Assembly: GCA_937139605.1 (NCBI GenBank) | Contig: CAKZQG010000044.1 | Span: forward strand, 44,215-108,214 | Length of the DNA: 64,000 nucleotides | Reading direction: 5' to 3' | DNA from: an uncultured bacterium | GTDB lineage: Bacteria; DRYD01 | Part shown: one piece after another, positions 8,224 through 17,087 of the stretch | Layout: the number at the start of each line of letters is the position of its first letter | Position numbering within the stretch: position 1 is the first letter of the stretch | Notes under the pieces: model-generated | What the model was told of the DNA's origin: nothing | Seen by the model: only the letters and a program-made list of their open reading frames with translations | Databases searched by the model: none | Position numbers and translations under genes: made by a program

Positions 8224-9171
8224 TAAAGAATAATCGGCTACTTTATTATTATTTAGATATACACTAACTTTGGCATCTCCGATATAAAAAAGCTTTAAAT
8301 TAGAAAAAGTCTGACCTACATAATAACTATCAAAAACCAACCTTTTTCCTAAAAAATCCTCTAAATAAACTTTTACATTACTAATATCTTTACTATACTT
8401 AAACTTTAAAACTAGATTTATAATTTTAATATCCGGGATTTGAGAGTAATTTAGATTAGCTTCAACTATAACGGTGTCATTATATATATAAGAAGTAGTA
8501 ATCTTTCTATCCTCAATTACATCATTATTTTTAAATTGAATGAATAAACTATCAGCTTTATCCAAATTTTTCCATAATTCTGGTAAATAATCATTAGAAT
8601 TATTTATTAATTCTTGAGGATTAAGTTCTTTAGAAACAAGGAAAGATATCTTCTTATCTTTATCTAAGGTTGTATCAGGTTGAGGAGATTGCATTAAAAT
8701 TGTTCCATCTTTAAAACTCATTGAAGGATAATATAAATAATTATAAATCAAATTAAGCTTATTAAATTTCAAATTAGGATTAAGATTAATTTCATTAATA
8801 TTATATCCAACAAGATCAGGTAATAAAAGTTGCTTATCATAAGAAACCCCTTTACTAATAACTACTTTAATAATTCTACCTTTTTTTACTTTAATACCAG
8901 CAGGTGGTTCCTGATTTAATATCATATTTTTAGGTTTATCAGAAAACGAAGTAGAAACAACTTCAATATCTAAACCAATCAACTTCAAATTATTTTTCGC
9001 ATCATAAATGTCATAGCCAATAACATTAGGAACAACTACATCACCCTCACTAGGCCCATAAAATAACTTATAAACAAAATATCCCCCAACCATTAAAAAT
9101 AATAAAAAAATAATACCTATTAATACATTAACAATATTTACTTGTCCCCTTTTTAATAGATAACTACCCAT
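8218..9171 (-). CDS. Membrane-anchored protein with two PASTA domains
   Basis: From the ATG at 9171 this is a 317-residue protein with one N-terminal membrane segment (NIVNVLIGIIFLLFLMVGGYFVYKLF) and two PASTA modules, VPNVIGYDIYDAKNNLKLIGL...KVVISKG and LPDLVGYNINEINLN...ISFLVSK, followed by a beta-rich C-terminal domain of about 120 residues. PASTA domains bind peptidoglycan stem peptides and usually sit on penicillin-binding proteins or Ser/Thr kinases; neither catalytic domain is present. A TTG lies 28 codons upstream inside infC, but the ATG just before the membrane helix is the better start. No Shine-Dalgarno is visible and translation may be coupled to infC 31 bp upstream. Confidence 0.85.
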   Translation of the reverse strand: MGSYLLKRGQVNIVNVLIGIIFLLFLMVGGYFVYKLFYGPSEGDVVVPNVIGYDIYDAKNNLKLIGLDIEVVSTSFSDKPKNMILNQEPPAGIKVKKGRIIKVVISKGVSYDKQLLLPDLVGYNINEINLNPNLKFNKLNLIYNYLYYPSMSFKDGTILMQSPQPDTTLDKDKKISFLVSKELNPQELINNSNDYLPELWKNLDKADSLFIQFKNNDVIEDRKITTSYIYNDTVIVEANLNYSQIPDIKIINLVLKFKYSKDISNVKVYLEDFLGKRLVFDSYYVGQTFSNLKLFYIGDAKVSVYLNNNKVADYSLP

Positions 9172-9202
9172 ATAAGTATAACTAAAAAATATTAACTTAA
9201 TA

Positions 9203-9712
9203 TTAATTTTCAGTTTTTTTAGGAGAAACAATAACGTATATGTTCCTATCTTCAATAGTAATATCTTTTTCTATCTTGATATCACCTAATTGACCTATAA
9301 TTTCTTGTAATATAGGTTTAAATTTATCAGGTGTAAATCTACTTTTGCCTAATAATTGTAATACAATTTTAACTTTATCACCTTCTTGTAAAATTCTTTT
9401 AATCATTTGAACTTTAATACTAATTCCACTTTTATCTATTTTATTTTTAATAATAACTTCTTTGAGTTCTTGTTTTTTTTGATTTTTTTTAGCGCTTTTT
9501 TCTTTTTTTATAAGTTCATATTTAAATTTGCCATAATCAACGATTTTACAAACAGGGGGATTAGCATCAGGAGCTACTTCTACTAAATCTAAATTCTTAG
9601 AATCCGCTAATTTTAAAGCATCCTTTATATTCATTACCCCCAAATTAACATTATTTTCATCTATAACTCTAACTTCTTTAGCTCGTATTTGATCATTTAT
9701 TCTATACTTAAT
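9203..9712 (-). CDS. infC: Translation initiation factor IF-3, AUU start
   Basis: IF-3 keeps the 30S subunit free and proofreads initiator tRNA and the start codon. The N-domain (IRAKEVRVIDENNVNLGVMNIKDALKLA), linker and C-domain (IKVQMIKRILQEGDKVKIVLQLLGK) are intact. No ATG, GTG or TTG lies where the protein must begin: a TGA precedes ATA-ATT-AAG-TAT-AGA-ATA-AAT-GAT. A strong GGAGGTG (9723-9729) lies 10 nt before the ATT at 9712, so I start there, giving 169 residues. AUU is the known infC start in enterobacteria and mediates autoregulation by IF-3. The ATA at 9715 is the alternative. The usual neighbours rpmI and rplT are absent; thrS is at 38.5 kb. Confidence 0.93.
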   Translation of the reverse strand: MKYRINDQIRAKEVRVIDENNVNLGVMNIKDALKLADSKNLDLVEVAPDANPPVCKIVDYGKFKYELIKKEKSAKKNQKKQELKEVIIKNKIDKSGISIKVQMIKRILQEGDKVKIVLQLLGKSRFTPDKFKPILQEIIGQLGDIKIEKDITIEDRNIYVIVSPKKTEN

Positions 9713-9722
9713 TATACCCCTT

Positions 9723-9729
9723 CACCTCC
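9723..9729 (-). promoter_or_regulatory. Shine-Dalgarno of infC deciding an AUU start
   Basis: GGAGGTG on the minus strand, 10 nt before the ATT codon at 9712. An in-frame TGA overlaps its 3' end, which limits the start to the ATA at 9715 or the ATT at 9712. Confidence 0.8.
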
Positions 9730-9730
9730 A

Positions 9731-9750
9731 TTATTTTTTATTATTTTTTA
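9731..9750. repeat. 10-bp tandem duplication after the alr stop
   Basis: TTATTTTTTA occurs twice head to tail, directly abutting the alr stop codon (9751-9753) and filling the whole spacer before the infC Shine-Dalgarno. The same arrangement recurs at 41041-41060. Confidence 0.75.
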
Positions 9751-10950
9751 TTAGCTTTCTAGTATAAAATCTATTTTATTAAAACTATTTAAACTAGTTA
9801 AATAACTATAAACAGGAATTGAATTATTAAAAGCCTGTTCCTCAAGAGTTAATGTATTATCAATTAAATAAATTTCCTTTAGATTTTTATTTTTAATTAA
9901 AATTTCAGTTATATCCATAGACATAGGCCCAATTGAATAAGTTATATAATCTTGTACATCATCATAAACATGAAATAGAAGTTTTTTAGAAAAAGGTAAG
10001 ACAGAATAACCGGTATAAACTAAAGCGACCAATCCATTATCTTGCATAACTCCATTAACATCTTTATTTAAATAGCCAACATTTTCATTTTTAAAAACCT
10101 CCTTAACTCCGATAAAAGGTAATTTAATTTTAATAGAATTCTGAATCCCTAAATCATTTTTCAATTTCAATAACTCATAATTAGGAGCTATCCCATAAAA
10201 TAATATACCAATCCTTATAAAATTACTTAATCCTATAATATTAAAAAAATCTCTTAAATTAATTTTATCCAAAGTATTAAAATTATTTATATTATAAAAA
10301 TATTGAATAAATCTAAGAACTCCTGCACTATTTAAAATATGAATATCTATATCTTTAATTTTAAAATTATCTAAGAAATATTTAAAATTAGCTAATTGAA
10401 AATAGATATCATATATATCATCACTTCTTAAGTGTGTATAAACTCCTTTTATATTAAAAAACTGAAAATTTAAGATCTCATTTATTTTATTAATTTCATT
10501 AAATTTTATACCTGTTCTATTCATTCCAGTATCTATTTCTAATTCAACATCTAAAACAACTTTCTCTTTTAATAAAATTTCCTTTAAAAATAAAAAATAT
10601 TCATAACTAAAAACAGAAAAATTAATAATACTTTTATAATTAAAAGCCTGAGAAATTAAATATTCATCAAACTCAGGAAAAAGCAATAATACTTTAAAAT
10701 TATTATTTAATTTCTTTTGATATAGCTTATATTCAAAAAATTCTCTTAAATTATTTAAAGCAATTTTATTAACTAAATCCTTAATAATCTCAAAAATTAT
10801 TTCAAACTGCAACCCATAGGCATTAGATTTTAATACCAATATTAAATCCTTTTTAGTTAATTCCCTTATTATCTTTATGTTATTTTTAATAATATAGGGA
10901 TTGAGTATTACAGTTGGATAAGAGATATTCTTTGTTCTACTAATTCGCAT
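9751..10950 (-). CDS. alr: Alanine racemase
   Basis: The 399-residue PLP enzyme interconverts L- and D-alanine for peptidoglycan. The PLP lysine is Lys41 in LVLKSNAYG, followed by the barrel motifs ELEIDTGMNRTG and HILNSAGVLRF, the RIGILFYG segment, and the C-domain motif SIGPMSMDIT, matching the usual GRVSMDMT. The GRVSMD and GYADG regions are diverged (GPMSMD, TGYSVLP) but key positions are kept. The ATG at 10950 lies inside the end of gmhA, a 43-bp overlap. No Shine-Dalgarno is visible and no later start would keep the domain whole, so translation is probably coupled to gmhA. Confidence 0.9.
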   Translation of the reverse strand: MRISRTKNISYPTVILNPYIIKNNIKIIRELTKKDLILVLKSNAYGLQFEIIFEIIKDLVNKIALNNLREFFEYKLYQKKLNNNFKVLLLFPEFDEYLISQAFNYKSIINFSVFSYEYFLFLKEILLKEKVVLDVELEIDTGMNRTGIKFNEINKINEILNFQFFNIKGVYTHLRSDDIYDIYFQLANFKYFLDNFKIKDIDIHILNSAGVLRFIQYFYNINNFNTLDKINLRDFFNIIGLSNFIRIGILFYGIAPNYELLKLKNDLGIQNSIKIKLPFIGVKEVFKNENVGYLNKDVNGVMQDNGLVALVYTGYSVLPFSKKLLFHVYDDVQDYITYSIGPMSMDITEILIKNKNLKEIYLIDNTLTLEEQAFNNSIPVYSYLTSLNSFNKIDFILES

Positions 10951-11495
10951 ATTATATGTTCTATTAGGATATGAGCTTCTTGGATACGTTGAGTATTATC
11001 ATGTTTAACAATAATAGGAATATCAACTAAATCTTTTAAAATCCCTCCATCTTTTCCTAACAAAGCAATAGAAATTATTCCTAAATTCTTAGATTTTTTA
11101 ACGGCATTAATTAAATTAATGGAATTCCCAGAAGTAGAAATAACTAAAAATACATCACCAGGATTCGCTAACGCTTGTAATTGTTTTTCAAAAACAAATT
11201 CAAATCCGAAATCATTAGAAACAGCTGTTAAAATAGAGCTATCAGTAGTTAGAGCAATAGCAGGGATTGGGTTCCTATCTTTTATATTTAATCTTCCAAT
11301 TAGCTCAGCTGCAATATGCTGACTATCAGCAGCAGAGCCCCCATTCCCAGCTATCAATAATTTTTTCCCCAATTTTATAGAACTCACTATAACATTAACA
11401 GCTTTCAATATATTACTTATTAACTCATCATCATCTAACAAATTATTTTTTAAATTTATGGATTCCTTTATTATCTCCTTTATTTCCTTAATCAT
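10908..11495 (-). CDS. gmhA: Sedoheptulose 7-phosphate isomerase
   Basis: The 195-residue SIS-fold enzyme makes D-glycero-D-manno-heptose 7-phosphate, the first step to the heptose of the LPS inner core. Characteristic motifs are AGNGGSAADSQHIAAELIGR near residues 49-68, the ISTSGNS phosphosugar loop and HDNTQRIQEAHILIEHIICELVE at the C-terminus. It sits 19 bp after kamD and overlaps alr. Together with lpxA and lptB it shows an LPS-bearing outer membrane. The related replication protein DiaA is the main alternative, but the zinc and active-site residues fit GmhA. hldE and gmhB are not in the window. Confidence 0.92.
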   Translation of the reverse strand: MIKEIKEIIKESINLKNNLLDDDELISNILKAVNVIVSSIKLGKKLLIAGNGGSAADSQHIAAELIGRLNIKDRNPIPAIALTTDSSILTAVSNDFGFEFVFEKQLQALANPGDVFLVISTSGNSINLINAVKKSKNLGIISIALLGKDGGILKDLVDIPIIVKHDNTQRIQEAHILIEHIICELVEQRISLIQL

Positions 11496-11513
11496 AATTT
11501 AATTAATGATAAA

Positions 11514-13148
11514 TTAATAATTAACTTTATGTTGAACTTTAGAAATAATTATTTCTTCAACAGGGTTATAATAATAAGAATTTTTAATAAAAACTCCTTC
11601 TAAACCTTTCCCTTTGTCTTTAGGTCTTTTAGTATCAGCAAAAACTCCTTCTTCAATAGCTTCAAATAATCCTTTATTATAAACATATTCTAATAGTTCA
11701 TATGCTTTCTTAAGTAAATAATCTGCACGTTTCTCAATAATCCCTTTATTTCTAATTATAAATTCAAATCCCAAATCTTTAGCTGCATTAAAAATATACT
11801 TTGTTGATTTTATACTTAAATATCTATCTTGAAGTAATGGGGTATGGATAGCTTCAGTTAATATTCCTACCAAGTGTATATGTTGCCCCGTAGCAACAGA
11901 AACTAAATTAAACATGTTATCAATAACATGCGTATGAAAAATATTACCAGTAACCCATCTAGTTGGTGGCATATACTTTAATGGGCACTTAGGGAAAAGA
12001 TGTCTAATTAATAAAGCTTGTGAAAATTCAAATAAAAAAGAATTAGTTATCTCTGGTCTTATTTCGTAAGCATGTCCCAAACCTATTAAATAATCAGGTA
12101 AATAACATTTCTTTGCAAAAGCATAATTAATAAAATGAGAAGTAATAACAGTATATCCTTTTTCAAAAGCATCAGCAGTAGTTAAATAATTATCTTCCCC
12201 CGTATTTATTATTATATCACTTAAATTTATGATTAACCTTGAGAAATACTGATCAATGAATGTCCTAATAGGGTTAATATCTCTAAAAAGAATTCCATAC
12301 ATACTATCATTAAGCAACATATCTAAGCGTTCAATAGCGGCAATAGCAGCAATCTCAGGCATACATAAGCCAGATGAATAATTAACTAACATTAAATATC
12401 TATCAGTCATATGATTATCTAAGGTTTGTCTCATTAATTTGAAATTAGCTTGGGTAGCAAAAGTTCCGCCATAACCTTCAGTGGTATAACCTTCAGGAAC
12501 GTAATCTATAAGGCTTTGAGCAGAAGATCTAATAACAGCTATACAATCAGCTCCTTGTTTAACCGCAGAGATAGCTTGAATAGCATCTTCAAAGATATTC
12601 CCTGTAGCAACTATAACATAAATCCATGGAAGTTTAGGATAATTATACTTATCAATTAATTCTTCCCTTTTTTTTCTTTGATTTTCCATTAATTCTATTC
12701 CATTTAAAGCTATACTTTTTGAAATCTCTTTATATTTTTCTATATTATTAAAAAATTCATCTTTATTTATTTCAATAGGTTTATCTGTAAAATATAATTC
12801 ATCTAAGAATTCTTTGATTTTATTTAAATCGGAATTGAATTTAGAGTAAAAATAGGCATAAAAATAAGAGGCACCATATTCTATTAAATTAGCTTGTTTT
12901 AGTTTATCTACAAATATATTAACATAAGGTACTCCTTCTTTATTAGCTCCATTTAGTCCCATTATTCTCAAAATAGCTCTCTCTATACTAACAGTAGATC
13001 TCTTTTTTATAACCTCAAATACATCATCAACTATTAAATTAGCTAACTTAATTGATTCCTTTAATAAAGATTTATCAAAATCTAAAGAAGGATACTTATT
13101 TTCCTTTATTATTTTAATTAATTTATTTTCCTTACTAACCTTAGGCAT
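11514..13148 (-). CDS. kamD: Lysine 5,6-aminomutase alpha subunit
   Basis: The 544-residue protein matches the large alpha (KamD) subunit of the B12- and PLP-dependent lysine 5,6-aminomutase, which moves the terminal amino group of D-lysine or beta-lysine in lysine fermentation. Typical segments are QGADCIAVIRSSAQSLIDY, PEGYTTEGYGGTFATQANF and YSSGLCMPEIAAIAAIERLDML, giving the TIM barrel over the cobalamin. The N-terminus is slightly longer than usual (family about 516). The beta subunit KamE, which carries the cobalamin-binding and PLP-lysine domains and is normally the next gene, is not in this window; neighbours are gmhA and an S55 peptidase. No Shine-Dalgarno is visible. Confidence 0.9.
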   Translation of the reverse strand: MPKVSKENKLIKIIKENKYPSLDFDKSLLKESIKLANLIVDDVFEVIKKRSTVSIERAILRIMGLNGANKEGVPYVNIFVDKLKQANLIEYGASYFYAYFYSKFNSDLNKIKEFLDELYFTDKPIEINKDEFFNNIEKYKEISKSIALNGIELMENQRKKREELIDKYNYPKLPWIYVIVATGNIFEDAIQAISAVKQGADCIAVIRSSAQSLIDYVPEGYTTEGYGGTFATQANFKLMRQTLDNHMTDRYLMLVNYSSGLCMPEIAAIAAIERLDMLLNDSMYGILFRDINPIRTFIDQYFSRLIINLSDIIINTGEDNYLTTADAFEKGYTVITSHFINYAFAKKCYLPDYLIGLGHAYEIRPEITNSFLFEFSQALLIRHLFPKCPLKYMPPTRWVTGNIFHTHVIDNMFNLVSVATGQHIHLVGILTEAIHTPLLQDRYLSIKSTKYIFNAAKDLGFEFIIRNKGIIEKRADYLLKKAYELLEYVYNKGLFEAIEEGVFADTKRPKDKGKGLEGVFIKNSYYYNPVEEIIISKVQHKVNY

Positions 13149-13158
13149 AATGAATAGA

Positions 13159-16100
13159 TTAGTTTTGATATAACTGTTTTTTTAAAGAGTTTCCCATTTC
13201 ATCTTTAATAATTAAATAAAGATTATAGTCTTTATTTTTATATTCTAAATTATCAGGGATTACTCCTTTAAAAATCCATATATTCCCATTTTTATCAATC
13301 AATTTCAAAGGTATTTCAAAAGAATCACTCGGAGCTTCAATAACTAAAGAAACACCGACTAAAGCCTTAGATTCAACTTTAATATTAATAACTCCATTTT
13401 TAATATCAAATGAAATAATCTTAAATTCATCATAATCTATATATAAATTGAATTTAAATTCTTGAATAAAATAATTATCGACATTAGATAACTTATCATC
13501 AATAGTTATTTTAAATTCATAATATCCGCTTTTGTTAATAAAATTCTTTAAATTAGCTAAATCTAAGGTAGTACTTTCAAAAGAAGGATTATTAAAATCA
13601 CAAGCATTAGCTTTAACTAATTTTGAATCAACTAATTGCCAATTATTATCTTTAATATTTTTAACAAATAATTTAATATTTAAAACATCTCCATCAAAAT
13701 CCAAATAAGAAACTTTTAAAGAATTATTAACAGATAGTTTTTTAAATTCATCATTAACGATAATAAAAGGTTTTCTATTATTTTTACCTACTAACCCCTT
13801 AATAGAATAAACTTCACTATCTTTATATAATATAAGTTTATACTGAAAATACCTATAAGATTTTTTAAAATCATAATCTTTAAAGTTATTAATCCAATTA
13901 GTCCAGGTATTATCAACAATAGGAGAATTCCCAAATCTAACTTGTAAATCTACTTTTCCTTTATAATCTAGAACTATATCGTTTAAGTACTTATCGGAAG
14001 AAACATCAAAAACCTTAGAAATATAGATTCCATAAGAATCTGAGAAATTATAAAAATTAAAAACAGTTTTACTGTTATCAATAAATCCTAAATATACATT
14101 ATCTTTAAAAACGACGGTTTTAATGGGATAAGAAAACAACTCAAAATTAAATATTTTTTCCCAATTTAGATTAAGAGTATTTTGGTAATTAGCAGTAGCT
14201 ATACCAAATAAGTTATTTTTATTAATCCTATAAACCTTAGTATCATTAGACTTAATTATTAAATATAAATAATTTTTAAATTGAAATATATCAGAGATTT
14301 CAGTATTAGTATCAGTAGAAAAACCATCATATAAAACGGGATTATCGAATAAATTTTTATCAAAAACAAAAAGATATCCTCTTGAACCAGTACCTACTAA
14401 TAAATTATTATCAACTACACATAAAGCAGTAATATTCTCTTGAAAAGTATTAAAAGTTTTTAAAGAATAATTATTTAAATTCAATTTTATTAATATTCCT
14501 CCATAACTACCAGCATATAATGAATCATCATCTACAGCTAAATTAGAAATCCCTAAATAAGGGAACTCAAAAACTTTTAATAATTTAAAGTCATTTAAAT
14601 TACAAATAATTATCTTAGCAGGGAAGCTAACAGTAGAAAAAATTAGATTATCTTTATAAATAACTATATCAGAAATAGCATAATTAAAATTAAACCTTAA
14701 TTCAATATTCCCATTATCTATATTTATCTTTAAAATATTTCCAACATAATCAACTGCTAATAAATAATTCTGATAAACAATAGCATTAGAAAAAATATAA
14801 TCAAAAATATATTCCTTAACTAAATTGAAATTCCTATCATAAATACCAACACAAGTTTTAGAATTATATAAATAACTTAAAGAAATAAAATTATCCCTAT
14901 AAACCAAAACTTTAGAAAAATTCTTATTAATAATAAAATTATTAAAACTTTTATCATATTTTAAATTAGAGAAGTAATTAAGAGAAACTCCATTTTGATA
15001 CCCTTCTACTAAATCAGAATAATTAGATAAATCAATAACATTATCAATATTAACCGATTCTTTCTTAGTTTGTTTAGTCTTAACATTTTTTTGTTCTTGA
15101 GAATCATTATCTTGCTCCTTATTATATAATATATCCTCTATTTGCTTAAGAATATCTTGATTAGAATCTTTAAAATCAATAGTATTATTTAAATTATTAG
15201 TATTATAAAAATTATTAAAATTAACAACATAATCTAAAACAGAAGAATAGTATGGATAATAAGAGTTAGAAGTTTCTTTAGAGGTAGAGTTATCGGATTT
15301 CTTTTTGTCAGCTTTAGAGATGTTTCCATTTACATCAAAACTAAAGAAATCCATACCTAATAATATTTTATTTATATCTTTCCTAAAAACCACAGGATAA
15401 TATGACAAATATATAAAAGGTAATCTAAAATTAAAATACATTTTGAGGATTTCTTTATAAGTTAAGGGAATAAACTTTTCATTATCAGTTAATGCGCCCC
15501 ATAAATTAGTAGCAATAACACAAACAATAGTCTTAGGATTAGAATTAATAAAAACATTAGCATAGCTAAGGAATTCTGTAAAATCCTTAGGAGGAAGAAT
15601 AGTTATCCCTAACTTATCAAATATATCATATAAATAATACCCCCCACCTAACCCTAAATAAATAGTCCCATTAGTTTCTTCTGAAGGTAAAACAACCTCT
15701 ATTTTATCTCTACCTTCTACAGATGTTAAAGGATTAAAATAATTCAAATTAAATTCTACTTGATTATCCTTAAAATTACTAATATATATATTATTGATTA
15801 TTCCGATATTCAAAGGAGATATATTTAAATTAGCACTTATATATTTTATTTTATTATTTTTACTAGGGATAGAATTAATAAAGCTTAAATACTTAATTAA
15901 ATTAGCTAAAATCATATTATAATTTCCATTTATAGAAGGTAAGTATATATTTTGCTCCTTATTATTTTCAAAATAAACCTTAAAATTAAGTTCAAAAGGT
16001 AAATTCTGATTATCTTGTATATACTTAGAAGAAGCTATATATAGAGTTAATACAGATAAAAATGGTAAATACTTTGAATTATCGATAACTTTACAGTTAT

Positions 16101-17085
16101 AATTTTTTAGAGATTTTCCGTTAAAAGAGATAGAAATATTTAAAGGTATCATATCAGGTTTTTCGTTTAATTTTCCTAAAACTCCAAAAGGTCCGTCAAA
16201 TATTAAACTACCTATTAATTTAGAATCATCAGGAATATAAGATAACTTAAAAGATTCATTATATCTATTTATAACAGTAATAACTTTGGATTTATAAACA
16301 GGAGCTTTAAGATTACCAACTGAAAGCATAGGATGCCCAAAAGCTAAAAATACTCCATCTTTATCTAATTTAGTTAATGTTCCTGTACCATATATTTTAA
16401 TATCCCCATCAACTAACGCTACGCTTATACTATCCCCTTCCTTTAATAAACTACTATTATCAACTTCATAAATTTCCTTTGATTTATTATATAAACTATA
16501 TGAATCTTCTAAAACAAAATAATTCTTAATTACCGTATCCTTAATACTACTTATATTATTCAAAATACTATTGTCAATATTATTGTTATTAAGTTGTTTT
16601 AAAATTTCTTTATTAAATTTTTCAAAATAAGGGATATTATAAGAAAACATATATTTTAATTTAGTATTATTTAGATCTAAATTAAAGTAAGGATAATTTC
16701 TAAGTTGGTTCATATATTCAATAGGCATAACAAAAGCAATAGGTTCCTTTTGAAAATCATAACCAGCAAATAAAGCTCCAATTAATTTATTATCCTTAAA
16801 AACGGGGCTTCCACTCATCCCCGCCGCAACATCTACTTTTACATTTTTCAATCTTATTATATAAACTTTAAAATCAACTGTATCCTGTATCTTTATAGGA
16901 TAAGGTTTAATAAATTCTACTTCTATTTCCTGAACCCCATTCCCAATATCCGTTAATAAATAATCCTTACAAAAACTTAAATTAATACCTACCAAAAAAT
17001 AAATAAATACAATTGCTATTATCTTTAATATACTTTTTATCTTAAAGATATTTTTACCAAAATTTAATGTTATTATTAATTTCAT
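13159..17085 (-). CDS. Secreted S55 (SpoIVB-type) peptidase fused to a beta-propeller
   Basis: The 1308-residue exported protein has a membrane or signal segment at residues 18-38, then an S55 peptidase domain of about 340 residues. The nucleophile motif AAGMSGSPVF lies at 87-96 and the His motif FLAFGHPML near 245. This order (Ser before His) is the reverse of Bacillus SpoIVB but is, as I recall, common in non-spore-formers. After a linker and a disordered Lys/Asn/Gln stretch near 640-720 comes a seven-bladed-type propeller (repeated blades such as DNLIFSTVSFPAKI and DSLYAGSYGGILIKLNL), then Ig-like beta domains. It starts in the AAAGGAG context at the end of surE, so the pair is probably coupled. 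Function unknown; likely periplasmic or surface processing. Confidence 0.85.
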   Translation of the reverse strand: MKLIITLNFGKNIFKIKSILKIIAIVFIYFLVGINLSFCKDYLLTDIGNGVQEIEVEFIKPYPIKIQDTVDFKVYIIRLKNVKVDVAAGMSGSPVFKDNKLIGALFAGYDFQKEPIAFVMPIEYMNQLRNYPYFNLDLNNTKLKYMFSYNIPYFEKFNKEILKQLNNNNIDNSILNNISSIKDTVIKNYFVLEDSYSLYNKSKEIYEVDNSSLLKEGDSISVALVDGDIKIYGTGTLTKLDKDGVFLAFGHPMLSVGNLKAPVYKSKVITVINRYNESFKLSYIPDDSKLIGSLIFDGPFGVLGKLNEKPDMIPLNISISFNGKSLKNYNCKVIDNSKYLPFLSVLTLYIASSKYIQDNQNLPFELNFKVYFENNKEQNIYLPSINGNYNMILANLIKYLSFINSIPSKNNKIKYISANLNISPLNIGIINNIYISNFKDNQVEFNLNYFNPLTSVEGRDKIEVVLPSEETNGTIYLGLGGGYYLYDIFDKLGITILPPKDFTEFLSYANVFINSNPKTIVCVIATNLWGALTDNEKFIPLTYKEILKMYFNFRLPFIYLSYYPVVFRKDINKILLGMDFFSFDVNGNISKADKKKSDNSTSKETSNSYYPYYSSVLDYVVNFNNFYNTNNLNNTIDFKDSNQDILKQIEDILYNKEQDNDSQEQKNVKTKQTKKESVNIDNVIDLSNYSDLVEGYQNGVSLNYFSNLKYDKSFNNFIINKNFSKVLVYRDNFISLSYLYNSKTCVGIYDRNFNLVKEYIFDYIFSNAIVYQNYLLAVDYVGNILKINIDNGNIELRFNFNYAISDIVIYKDNLIFSTVSFPAKIIICNLNDFKLLKVFEFPYLGISNLAVDDDSLYAGSYGGILIKLNLNNYSLKTFNTFQENITALCVVDNNLLVGTGSRGYLFVFDKNLFDNPVLYDGFSTDTNTEISDIFQFKNYLYLIIKSNDTKVYRINKNNLFGIATANYQNTLNLNWEKIFNFELFSYPIKTVVFKDNVYLGFIDNSKTVFNFYNFSDSYGIYISKVFDVSSDKYLNDIVLDYKGKVDLQVRFGNSPIVDNTWTNWINNFKDYDFKKSYRYFQYKLILYKDSEVYSIKGLVGKNNRKPFIIVNDEFKKLSVNNSLKVSYLDFDGDVLNIKLFVKNIKDNNWQLVDSKLVKANACDFNNPSFESTTLDLANLKNFINKSGYYEFKITIDDKLSNVDNYFIQEFKFNLYIDYDEFKIISFDIKNGVINIKVESKALVGVSLVIEAPSDSFEIPLKLIDKNGNIWIFKGVIPDNLEYKNKDYNLYLIIKDEMGNSLKKQLYQN

Positions 17086-17087
17086 TA

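Noticed and set aside
11119-11322. Plus-strand frames opposite gmhA and other genes (also in kamD, fumC, lpxA, the ABC gene and the GH57 gene)
   Set aside because: Antisense shadows of well-identified genes, without start signals or recognisable products.
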